NCBI GenBank assembly: GCA_036401335.1 | Contig: DASWVC010000074.1 | Location: forward strand, 1 to 6,228 | Source of the DNA: DASWVC01 sp036401335 | GTDB taxonomy: Bacteria > Verrucomicrobiota > Verrucomicrobiia > Chthoniobacterales > JAFAMB01 | Direction: 5' to 3' | DNA length: 6,228 nt | Shown: in pieces, positions 1-6,149 of the stretch | How positions within the stretch are numbered: position 1 is the stretch's first letter | How the letters are laid out: each line of letters opens with the position of its first letter | Translations under genes and position numbers: made by a program | The notes under the pieces: model-generated | Seen by the model: the letters and a program-made list of their open reading frames with translations, nothing else | What the model was told of the DNA's origin: nothing | Database searches by the model: none

Positions 1-914
1 TGTTCGGGACTATTGTGCACCTCCAGCATCAGCGCGTCGGCACCCGCTGCCACGGCTGCCAGGGCCATGGCCGGAATAAACTCCCGAACCCCGACCCCGT
101 GCGTAGGATCCACCACGACCGGCAGGTGCGTCTCGGCTTTCAAGACGGGAACGGCGTTCAGGTCGAGTGTGTTGCGCGTCATGGTTTCAAAGGTGCGAAT
201 GCCGCGTTCGCAGAGTAACACGTTGAAATTCCCTTCGCTCAGGATGTACTCGGCACTCATCAAGAGGTCTTTGATCGTGGCCGCCATGCCACGCTTGAGC
301 ATGACCGGCAGCTTGCTCCGGCCCACTTCGCGCAACAGGGAAAAATTGTGCATGTTGCGTGCTCCGATCTGGAGGCAGTCGGCGTACCCGGTCACCAGTT
401 CCAGGTCTTTGGTGTCCATAACCTCGGTGATTACCGGCAGGCCGGTCAACTGACGCGCTTCCTGGAGGAAGTGCAGGCCGACCTTGCCCAATCCTTGAAA
501 GCTGTAAGGCGACGTCCGAGGCTTAAAAGCACCGCCGCGAAGGATTTTGGCCCCGGCCCGGGCCACCGCCTGAGCGATGGTTGTGATCTGTTCGAGGCTC
601 TCCACGGAACAAGGCCCGGCCATCAGCACCAGTTCGCGAGCTCCCACCGTTACCCCGCCCACCTTGACGTGTGAAGGCCTGCCGCGAAATTCGTAGGAGA
701 CCAGTTTATAGGGCTTCAGCACCGGAGTCACCGATTCAACGCCCGGAAACGCTCCCAGCGGTTTCTCGCGAATTTTATCTTCCGGGCCGATCACGCCGAT
801 GACCACGCGCAACTCACCCCGGCTAACCTCGGTTTTGAGGCCCCACCGGTGGATTCGCGTTACGATGTGGTCGATCTGCTCCTCCGTAGCGTCCGGACGT
901 GTGATGATGATCAT
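1..914 (-). CDS. aroF: 3-deoxy-7-phosphoheptulonate (DAHP) synthase, 3' end cut by window edge
   Basis: Condenses phosphoenolpyruvate with erythrose 4-phosphate to DAHP, the first step of the shikimate pathway to aromatic amino acids; cytoplasmic. The frame stays open from the ATG at 914 to the window edge, giving 304 codons; family members are about 335-340 residues, so only the C-terminal tail is missing. Residues 1 to about 70 (MIIITRPDATEEQ...) match the ferredoxin-like regulatory domain of Thermotoga-type enzymes. The TIM barrel follows, with AGPCSVE (99-105, metal-ligand Cys102), RGGAFKPRTSPYSFQGLG (126-143), QIGARNMHNF (182-191), LKRG (206-209), CERGIRTFE (235-243), DPTHG (269-273, metal-ligand His272) and LEVH (297-300, metal-ligand Glu298). 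The last metal-ligand Asp would lie beyond the window. An in-frame TAA upstream, with no other start codon between, fixes the start; no Shine-Dalgarno is visible. The N-terminal domain suggests feedback inhibition by an aromatic amino acid, as in the Thermotoga enzyme (inferred). It lies 332 bases behind rnd, so it may have its own promoter. Confidence 0.96.
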   Translation of the reverse strand, partial: MIIITRPDATEEQIDHIVTRIHRWGLKTEVSRGELRVVIGVIGPEDKIREKPLGAFPGVESVTPVLKPYKLVSYEFRGRPSHVKVGGVTVGARELVLMAGPCSVESLEQITTIAQAVARAGAKILRGGAFKPRTSPYSFQGLGKVGLHFLQEARQLTGLPVITEVMDTKDLELVTGYADCLQIGARNMHNFSLLREVGRSKLPVMLKRGMAATIKDLLMSAEYILSEGNFNVLLCERGIRTFETMTRNTLDLNAVPVLKAETHLPVVVDPTHGVGVREFIPAMALAAVAAGADALMLEVHNSPE

Positions 915-1124
915 GGCAAAGGCGATTGACTGTGCAGCCCCCGAATATAATCGGTTTTACCCATTCTTTTCGTTTTTTTACCCCTCAAACACCGGCGAGT
1001 TGCCGGAAAAGACGTTTAACGCTGAGCGCCGCCCTTGTCAGCCTCGGTGTTTCTAGTTCCTTACGGCGGTTCTCACGTTTCGGCGACCCGGCACTTTCGC
1101 CGTCTTCCTAAGCGCTTGAGACAA

Positions 1125-1142
1125 GCTCCCCTAGCGGGGAGC
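1125..1142. repeat. Perfect hairpin, 7-base arms with 4-base loop
   Basis: GCTCCCC (1125-1131) and GGGGAGC (1136-1142) are exact inverted repeats around TAGC. On the minus strand the hairpin lies 105-122 bases past the rnd stop codon. It is followed by TTGTCTC rather than a T-tract, so it is at best a weak intrinsic terminator; it could instead mark an RNA 3' end or be part of a structured leader of the DAHP synthase gene. The repeat is certain, its function is not. Confidence 0.5.
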
Positions 1143-1179
1143 GCGATCCCAGCACCTGCTTCCGCCCCGATACCCAGGT

Positions 1180-1196
1180 CGGCGAGGGACTCGCCG
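1180..1196. repeat. Perfect hairpin, 7-base arms with 3-base loop
   Basis: CGGCGAG (1180-1186) and CTCGCCG (1190-1196) are exact inverted repeats around GGA. The hairpin begins about 50 bases past the rnd stop on the minus strand and has no T-tract after it. In GC-rich noncoding DNA such a stem is not rare, but a second perfect one lies about 40 bases away at 1125-1142. Confidence 0.45.
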
Positions 1197-1246
1197 CCGT
1201 ACCAACCGGCCCCCGTTAATTGCATACCCTACGCCCCGGTACGTTC

Positions 1247-2317
1247 TCAAATGTCCAAAACCGTTCGTTGCCACCGCATCAGCGCCGAGTTGATCGCGTC
1301 GGGTTCTCGCATCAAACGCTCGAGCGCTTGCTTCGGCGCCACCACGCCCGGATCAAGCTGCAACTCCGCCGCTACCCGATCGCGGCGTTGTTTCAATGCC
1401 TCCAACCTTTTTTCCTGCTCGAGGCTCAGCCGGGAGCGGATCACATGTTCGCGCTTCGGCCAATCACGTTCCGGCATAGCCAACGCGACGTGCAACGCCT
1501 CCTGAAAGCGCCGGCGCCGCCCGGCGGTCAGGTAATGCGGCGTAACAATTTTTCCCTGCCCGGCGGCTTCGGCGATTTCAACCATTTCTTCGTTGCGCAG
1601 GATCTGGAAGGTCGGCCGGTCCACCTGTTCGGCTTCAGCTTCGCGCCAGAACCAGAGCGCCCGCAACACCGCCAGGGCCTGCCCGCGCAGGGCCGCGCTG
1701 CCGCTCACTTTCCACGCTTTTTCAGGATCCCGTTCCCGGTCTTCTCCGGCCGCCTCGATGGCCCGGCTGCAGGATTCCTCAAACCAATCCCATCGGCCAA
1801 GTTGCCGAAGCTGCTCACCAATGCGTTCGGCCAGGGGCAAAAGGTGCCGCGTGTCGTTCATCGCGTAGGACACCATCACGGGAGTGAGCGGACGCCGGGA
1901 CCAGTTTGCTTTCTGTGACGTCTTGGGCAGTTGGACGCCAAAATATTGCTGGACCAGCGAAGCGAGACCAACCTCTTTCAAACCTAGCAGCCTGGCCCCC
2001 AGGTAAGTGTCGAAGACCGGCCCGGGACTGAACTGGATGCCGCGGCGCAACATGCGAAGATCGTAATCGCAGCCGTGCAGCACAACGGTGCGAGCCTGCA
2101 GCATCCCCTTGAAGCCGGCGAAATTAAGCGGGGAAAGGGGGTCGATGAGGACCGTCGCGTTCGCCGTGCTCATCTGGATAAGGCACAGCTTTTCCCGGTA
2201 ACAATGCAGGCTGTCGCCTTCGGTGTCGACGGCAACGGGATCTAAATCGCCGCACTCCGCGGTCCAAGCGTCCAAAACCGATTGTTCGGCGATGATGACG
2301 CCTTCAAAACCGTCCAT
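1247..2317 (-). CDS. rnd: Ribonuclease D (3'-5' exoribonuclease)
   Basis: Trims the 3' ends of tRNA precursors and other structured RNAs in the cytoplasm; DEDDy family. At 356 residues it is close to the E. coli enzyme (375). The exonuclease domain covers about 8-170: Exo I is DTEGDS with Asp31 and Glu33, Exo II is HGCDYDLRML with Asp86, and Exo III is YAMNDTRHLL with Tyr151 and Asp155. The spacing matches E. coli RNase D closely, so all four metal-binding acids and the catalytic Tyr are present. A first HRDC domain spans about 208-285 (LRGQALAVLRALWFWREAEA, then PTFQILRNEEM), and an HRDC-like tail follows at about 300-356 (LDPGVVAPKQALERL, MRWQRTVL). The ATG at 2317 lies two bases past the rho stop codon. 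A TTG at 2323, overlapping the rho TGA, would add two residues. Neither has a Shine-Dalgarno, so translation is probably coupled to rho. Confidence 0.95.
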   Translation of the reverse strand: MDGFEGVIIAEQSVLDAWTAECGDLDPVAVDTEGDSLHCYREKLCLIQMSTANATVLIDPLSPLNFAGFKGMLQARTVVLHGCDYDLRMLRRGIQFSPGPVFDTYLGARLLGLKEVGLASLVQQYFGVQLPKTSQKANWSRRPLTPVMVSYAMNDTRHLLPLAERIGEQLRQLGRWDWFEESCSRAIEAAGEDRERDPEKAWKVSGSAALRGQALAVLRALWFWREAEAEQVDRPTFQILRNEEMVEIAEAAGQGKIVTPHYLTAGRRRRFQEALHVALAMPERDWPKREHVIRSRLSLEQEKRLEALKQRRDRVAAELQLDPGVVAPKQALERLMREPDAINSALMRWQRTVLDI

Positions 2318-2319
2318 GC

Positions 2320-3642
2320 TCAACGTAACGCAGTCAGGAGCAGTTCGGCGTTGGTCCGGGTGGCTTTCAACGTTTGCACCAGCGTTTCGGTGGCTTCAAT
2401 GGCGGGCAGTTGTGCGAGCCGTTTGCGGAGCTGGCTGACGCGCTGAAACTCGTCGGGATGGTAAAGCAGTTCATCCCGTCGGGTGCCCGACTTGAGAATG
2501 TGGATGGCTGGGTACACCCGTTTCTCCACCAAGGTCCGGTCCAGGTGCAATTCCATGTTGCCGGTGCCCTTGAACTCTTCAAAAATGACGTCGTCCATCC
2601 GGCTTTCGGTTTCCACGAGCGCAGTCGCCAAGATCGTCAGGCTGCCTCCTTCCTCAACGTTGCGGGCGGCGCCAAAGAACTTTTTCGGCTTTAATAACGC
2701 TTTTGCTTCCACGCCGCCGGACATGATCCGGCCCTTGCTGGGCTGCAGCGCATTGTAACCGCGCGACAAGCGCGTGATGCTGTCGAGCAGGATAACCACG
2801 TCTTTTTTAATCTCGACCAGGCGTTTGGCCCGTTCGCTGACGAGTTCCGCCACTTGCACATGGCGGGTGGGCGGTTCGTCGAAGGTCGAGCTGAAAATTT
2901 CGCAGTCGAGGCACCGCCTTAGATCGGTCACTTCTTCCGGGCGCTCGTCGACCAGGAGAACGATAAGGTGAATGTCCGGTGAATTTGCGCGGATGGCCAG
3001 AGCGATCTCCTTCAGAAGAATGGTCTTGCCGGTCCGCGGTGCCGCCACGATCAGGCCGCGCTGCCCCCGGCCCAGGGGCGCAATCAGATCCACGGCTCGC
3101 GCGCTGACGCTTTTTGTCTTTTGGTTTTCCAGCAGGATGCGCCGGTCGGGAAACAATGCGGTCAGCTGATCGAAATGTTTTGTCTCCTGCCATTGCTCCA
3201 CCGGGATGCCTTCCAGGGCTATCACCTGGTCCAAGGTCATGAACTTTTCTTTTTCACGCGGTACGCGGATTGTGCCGCGTACTTTGTTACCGGCACGGAT
3301 CGCATGCCTTTTCAGCAGGCCGGGCGCCACATAGACGTCCTCGGGGCAAGGATTAAAGTTCACGCGTTCCCAGCGCAGGAACCCGTGGGCTTCGTTCGTC
3401 ATTTCCAACATCCCTTCGGCCACCAAGGTCACACCCCGTCCGGCATAAACCTTTAACAGGTCAAAGATCAACTGATGCCGCGTGCGCTCGTGGGACGCAC
3501 GCAATCCCACGTCGCGGGCCAGTTCCAAAAGCGCTGGATGACCCAGCCGATGCAGCTGATCCAGTTCCAGGACGGTTCCGTTTTTCGTCAGAAACTGCGA
3601 TCCCGGTAAAGCGCGCGGATCAAGCTGCTGAGGTTCCTCCAT
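2320..3642 (-). CDS. rho: Transcription termination factor Rho
   Basis: Hexameric RNA-dependent ATPase that pulls nascent RNA and ends transcription. At 440 residues it resembles E. coli Rho (419) plus an N-terminal extension of about 22-24 residues. The helical N-terminal domain covers about 25-70 and the cold-shock RNA-binding domain about 76-140 (GMLEMTNEAHGFLRW, CPEDVYVAP). The RecA-like motor follows: Walker A AAPRTGKT (200-207, Lys206), DERPEEVT (232-239, catalytic Glu233), Walker B VVILLDSITRLSRGYN (282-297, Asp287), the Q-loop ending in GRIMSGG (304-310), FFGAARNVEEGGS (322-334) and the arginine finger in SGTRRDELL (Arg388). From Walker A to the arginine finger it aligns with E. coli without a gap. 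Walker A reads APRT where E. coli has PPKA (Lys181 replaced by Arg), and Q-loop Lys283 is also Arg. The ATG at 3642 overlaps coaE by 23 bases; a GTG at 3660 would add six residues. Neither start has an upstream Shine-Dalgarno. No separate leader is possible because the start lies inside coaE. Confidence 0.97.
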   Translation of the reverse strand: MEEPQQLDPRALPGSQFLTKNGTVLELDQLHRLGHPALLELARDVGLRASHERTRHQLIFDLLKVYAGRGVTLVAEGMLEMTNEAHGFLRWERVNFNPCPEDVYVAPGLLKRHAIRAGNKVRGTIRVPREKEKFMTLDQVIALEGIPVEQWQETKHFDQLTALFPDRRILLENQKTKSVSARAVDLIAPLGRGQRGLIVAAPRTGKTILLKEIALAIRANSPDIHLIVLLVDERPEEVTDLRRCLDCEIFSSTFDEPPTRHVQVAELVSERAKRLVEIKKDVVILLDSITRLSRGYNALQPSKGRIMSGGVEAKALLKPKKFFGAARNVEEGGSLTILATALVETESRMDDVIFEEFKGTGNMELHLDRTLVEKRVYPAIHILKSGTRRDELLYHPDEFQRVSQLRKRLAQLPAIEATETLVQTLKATRTNAELLLTALR

Positions 3643-4249
3643 AACGTTTGATGAGTTCACTTATTAAAAGGTCGCCTTGGGAAATGGTTATGTCCGGCGG
3701 GCAATCGGTCCAAATCACGTGGTTTGCTCGCCGCACCTTTTCTTCCAGCGGCATTTGCGCCAGGATCATTTGCGTCGCGAGTTCCCGCGGCAGGTTTCGT
3801 CCCGTGGTTAGCCGCTCAATTTGAGATTCCCGGCTGCACGCGGTGACAATCACCTTGTCAAAGGATTCCGCCGCCCCGGTCTCATAAAGTAACGGGATTT
3901 CGGCCAGTAACAGCGTTTCCTTCCGCAAACGGTTTTGCCAGGCTTCCCGAATCCGGGGATGTAAAATTCCTTCCAGAATTTTCCGGGCCCCAGCGTTGCC
4001 AAACACTAGCACGCGCAATCGATCGCGTGCCAACGTGCCGCTGGAGTCGAAAACAGCCCCCCCAAAAGCCGACCTAACCTCCTCTTGTACCCCGAAATCG
4101 GCGTCCGTCAATCTCCGAGCTTCAATGTCGGCACTAAAAAAGTCGACGGGCAGAACCGGTTCCAGCCGGCTGTGCAACGCCCGGCTGACCGTTGTTTTAC
4201 CGGTCGCGATCCCGCCGGTGATTCCGATTGCAGGCATGGCGGCAGGCAT
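3620..4249 (-). CDS. coaE: Dephospho-CoA kinase
   Basis: Phosphorylates the 3'-hydroxyl of dephospho-CoA with ATP, the last step of coenzyme A synthesis; cytoplasmic P-loop kinase. The 209 residues fit the family (about 200-210). The P-loop is TGGIATGKTT (11-20, Lys18), where many homologues have GGIGSGKS. FFSADIEARRL (37-47) contains the likely catalytic Asp41. ILHPRI (95-100) carries the CoaE-typical HP, IPLLYETG (118-125) matches the usual PLLFE region, and LTTGRNLPRELATQ is the lid region. An in-frame TAA sits immediately before the ATG at 4249, so no earlier start exists; the ATG at codon 5 is an alternative. The bases before the ATG are pyrimidine-rich, with no Shine-Dalgarno. It is the first gene of the coaE-rho-rnd block, and its last codons overlap the start of rho. 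Confidence 0.95.
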   Translation of the reverse strand: MPAAMPAIGITGGIATGKTTVSRALHSRLEPVLPVDFFSADIEARRLTDADFGVQEEVRSAFGGAVFDSSGTLARDRLRVLVFGNAGARKILEGILHPRIREAWQNRLRKETLLLAEIPLLYETGAAESFDKVIVTACSRESQIERLTTGRNLPRELATQMILAQMPLEEKVRRANHVIWTDCPPDITISQGDLLISELIKRYGGTSAA

Positions 4250-4349
4250 TTAGGAGAGGAACGGCTTGCGTTCCGGGCGGGCCGCTGGCCCGGGCAAACC
4301 TTCATCGGCGAAGGCCGGCTGGAAAGCCGGTTCGGCCATCAACCCGGAC
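4250..4349. repeat. 100-base spacer with two GC-rich hairpins
   Basis: CGGGCC (4278-4283) pairs with GGCCCG (4287-4292) around GCT, and CCGGCT (4315-4320) pairs with AGCCGG (4325-4330) around GGAA. On the minus strand they lie downstream of the UDP-glucuronate decarboxylase stop and upstream of coaE. Neither is followed by a T-tract, so they are not standard intrinsic terminators. They may slow polymerase or protect an RNA 3' end (inferred). No promoter hexamers for coaE stand out. Confidence 0.45.
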
Positions 4350-5318
4350 CTAAGCAGCCAGTTTACCGCGGAAGTATTCGATGGTTTGTCGAATCCCGGT
4401 ATCGAAATCCACTTTGGGTTCCCAACCTAAAATCTTGCGGGCGCGGGTGATGTCAGGCTGCCGAACCTTGGGATCGTCAACGGGCAAGTCCTTGTAAGTG
4501 AGTTCCGCCCGTGTGCCGGTGATCTCCCGGATTTTCTCACCGAATTGCTTGATCGTCATCTCCTGCGGGTTGCCGATGTTCACCGGGCTGTGGTATTCGC
4601 TCATGGCCAACCGGAAGATGCCGTCGATCAGGTCCGACACGTAGCAGAAAGAGCGCGTTTGGCTGCCGTCACCGAAAACGGTCAGCGGCTCGTTGCTCAG
4701 CGCCTGGCTGATGAACGCGGGAACAACCCGGCCGTCGCGGAGGCGCATGCGCGGCCCGTACGTGTTAAAGATGCGGACAATTTTAGCGTCCACCTGGTGA
4801 AAACGGTGGTAGGCCATGGTCATCGCTTCGGCAAACCGTTTGGCCTCGTCATAAACGCCCCGTGGCCCGATCGGGTTGACGTTGCCCCAATAATCCTCAT
4901 TCTGCGGATGCACCAGGGGGTCCCCGTAGGTTTCAGAAGTTGAAGCCAGGAGAAAGGTGGCTCCCTTGTCTTTCGCCAAGCCGAGGCTGTTGTGGGTTCC
5001 GAGCGCGCCGACCTTAAGGGTGGGGATCGGGTGTTCGAGGTAATCGATCGGACTGGCCGGTGAGGCGAAGTGAAAGACAAAATCCACTTTGCCCGGCACA
5101 AAAATAAATTCCGAGACGTTATGCCGGATGAACTTGAAATCCGGATTGCCGGCGAGGTGGGCGACATTGTCCGGGTTGCCGGTGATGAGGTTATCAATGG
5201 CAACGACCCGGAACCCTTCCGCCAGCAGCCGGTCGGAGAGGTGCGAGCCCAGAAACCCGGCACCGCCGGTAACCACGGCAATCTTTTTAGGGGTTTTGGA
5301 TATTATGGTTTCAAACAT
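4350..5318 (-). CDS. uxs: UDP-glucuronate decarboxylase (UDP-xylose synthase)
   Basis: Converts UDP-glucuronate to UDP-xylose and CO2 using tightly bound NAD; it supplies pentose for surface polysaccharide or lipopolysaccharide. It is an extended short-chain dehydrogenase of 322 residues, normal for the soluble bacterial form, with no membrane anchor. The NAD-binding GGAGFLG is at 18-24 and Asp42, for ribose binding, at the end of the second strand. FASPASPIDYLEHP (84-97), STSETYGDP (126-134, Glu129) and NPIGPRGVYDEAKR (148-161, Tyr156 and Lys160 of YxxxK) are signatures of the UXS family rather than of GalE or dTDP-glucose dehydratases. FNTYGPRM (184-191), DGRVV (195-199) and GSQTRSFCYVSD (218-229, with the family's catalytic Arg222) also match. 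The ATG at 5318 is followed quickly by the first beta strand; no Shine-Dalgarno precedes it. It lies 54 bases after phoU and 100 bases before coaE. UDP-glucose dehydrogenase, which would make its substrate, is not in this window. Confidence 0.93.
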   Translation of the reverse strand: MFETIISKTPKKIAVVTGGAGFLGSHLSDRLLAEGFRVVAIDNLITGNPDNVAHLAGNPDFKFIRHNVSEFIFVPGKVDFVFHFASPASPIDYLEHPIPTLKVGALGTHNSLGLAKDKGATFLLASTSETYGDPLVHPQNEDYWGNVNPIGPRGVYDEAKRFAEAMTMAYHRFHQVDAKIVRIFNTYGPRMRLRDGRVVPAFISQALSNEPLTVFGDGSQTRSFCYVSDLIDGIFRLAMSEYHSPVNIGNPQEMTIKQFGEKIREITGTRAELTYKDLPVDDPKVRQPDITRARKILGWEPKVDFDTGIRQTIEYFRGKLAA

Positions 5319-5372
5319 GGACGTGAGTTCTGAATCACTAGGAGTTAGGGGCGGTTGTCGAGCAAAAAGACG

Positions 5373-6059
5373 CTACGCCGTGGAGCCGTAAGTGTGCCGG
5401 ATGTCCTCTGCTTGCTCGATCCAAATGGCATCTTCCGCGATGTTGGTGGCGTGATCTCCCACCCGCTCAAGGCACCGGGCGATGAAAATCAGGTTCAGGT
5501 AAGCACGGATGCCATCAGGGTTCTCGGCCATCCGCAGGGTTAGGGTTTCGCTTAACTCGGTGTTAAGCTGGTCCAGGTGCCGGTCCCGCGGTTTAAGCTT
5601 AAGCGCAAGTTCGACGTCCCCTTCCACGAAGCATTGAAGGCTATCGCGGAAAATGCTCTTGGCTTCCCTGAACATCGGTTCAATCAAGGCGACTTCCGGG
5701 ATTGCCGGTTCGGCGTTCAGCTTCCTGGCCCGCCGCGCGATGGCCACGGCCTGATCGGCCACGCGTTCGAGGTTTGTGCTTAACTTCATCGCGGAAATGA
5801 CCTCACGCATGTCGGACGCCACCGGGTGAAACCGGATCAAAATGTCGACGCCGGAGCGATCGACCTGTTTTTCGAGCACGTCGATTTCCTCATCGTCAGC
5901 GACTGACTGGTTGCAAAGGTCGGAATCCCGCTGGAACAAACCGATCATCGCATTATCGAAGAGCCGCTCCGTCAAGCTCGACATCATGAGGACGTCGTTC
6001 TTCAACGTCATGAGGGCGGCATCAAAGGCACTCTGGATGTGTTTACCACGCTCAGGCAT
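5373..6059 (-). CDS. phoU: Phosphate signalling complex protein PhoU
   Basis: A cytoplasmic helical protein that links the PstSCAB phosphate transporter to the PhoR sensor kinase and restrains phosphate uptake and Pho-regulon expression. The 228 residues match the family (about 220-240). Two three-helix PhoU repeats are visible, roughly 12-110 and 120-215. Each carries the metal-binding ExxxD signature: NLERVADQA (Glu98, Asp102) and CLERVGDHATNIAED (Glu198, Asp202). The acidic DDEEIDVLEKQVD (55-67) and RFHPVASDMREVISAMK (76-92) are also typical. An in-frame TAA four codons before the ATG at 6059 fixes the start. A GGGGGA about 13 bases upstream is too distant for a normal Shine-Dalgarno. No pst genes or PhoBR are present here and no Pho box was seen upstream, although in many bacteria phoU follows pstB. 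Its neighbours are argS and a sugar-nucleotide enzyme. Confidence 0.95.
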   Translation of the reverse strand: MPERGKHIQSAFDAALMTLKNDVLMMSSLTERLFDNAMIGLFQRDSDLCNQSVADDEEIDVLEKQVDRSGVDILIRFHPVASDMREVISAMKLSTNLERVADQAVAIARRARKLNAEPAIPEVALIEPMFREAKSIFRDSLQCFVEGDVELALKLKPRDRHLDQLNTELSETLTLRMAENPDGIRAYLNLIFIARCLERVGDHATNIAEDAIWIEQAEDIRHTYGSTA

Positions 6060-6149
6060 AATAACTTAATCGTCCCCCACCATGCAGAACCTAATAACAC
6101 CCAGATGGCGCTAAAACCACCGTTTTGACCGTTGGACGCGGCGGCGTTC
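6060..6149. other. Spacer between argS and phoU
   Basis: Ninety bases with no gene. ACCGTT is directly repeated with three bases between (about 6119-6133), and AAAAC/GTTTT (6113-6117, 6122-6126) forms a weak five-base inverted repeat. I see neither a strong promoter nor a clear terminator, so I cannot tell whether phoU is read through from argS or has its own promoter. Confidence 0.4.

Larger units (their letters stand above)
915..1246. other. Intergenic gap between rnd and the DAHP synthase gene
   Basis: This 332-base stretch holds no gene I can support. Open frames in it are short or are extensions of frames antisense to rnd, and none resembles a known protein. No tRNA, SRP RNA, tmRNA or riboswitch core was recognised. 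It contains five inverted repeats: 992-1006 (5-base arms, 5-base loop), 1081-1102 (6-base arms, 10-base loop), 1125-1142, 1180-1196 (both listed separately) and a long-range pair CGTACC 1198-1203 with GGTACG 1238-1243, starting just after the rnd stop. The minus strand carries an AT-rich segment at about 945-985 with a TATATT hexamer some 30 bases upstream of the DAHP synthase ATG. This might be a -10 element, but there is no convincing -35. The gap probably holds the end of the coaE-rho-rnd transcript and the leader of the DAHP synthase gene (inferred). Confidence 0.6.

Noticed and set aside
945..985. Possible promoter for the DAHP synthase gene (TATATT on the minus strand)
   Set aside because: No -35 hexamer lies at 16-18 bases spacing and no Bacteroidetes-type TTTG is correctly placed. 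I mention it only within the gap entry.
1073..1225. 50-codon minus-strand frame starting MQLTGAGWYGGE in the gap after rnd
   Set aside because: The WYGGE start recalls RlpA-like proteins, but the rest lacks the family's conserved residues. It is short and has no Shine-Dalgarno or sign of coding bias.
1035..1505. 156-codon plus-strand frame covering part of the gap after rnd
   Set aside because: More than half lies antisense to rnd. The part in the gap is Pro/Arg/Ser-rich with no recognisable domain or ribosome binding site.
1220..1918. 232-codon open frame on the plus strand
   Set aside because: It is antisense to rnd, which has a full set of DEDDy and HRDC motifs. Its own translation looks like no family and is rich in Arg, Pro and His, as shadow frames in GC-rich DNA often are.
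4820..5281. 153-codon minus-strand frame inside the UDP-glucuronate decarboxylase gene
   Set aside because: It is an alternative frame on the same strand as a gene with complete UXS motifs, and its Arg/Ser/Pro-rich translation resembles nothing.
5363..5395. Possible terminator after phoU (short stem followed by five T on the minus strand)
   Set aside because: The only stem I can build is four base pairs (TACG/CGTA) overlapping the phoU stop codon, with a five-base gap before the T-tract; too weak to call.
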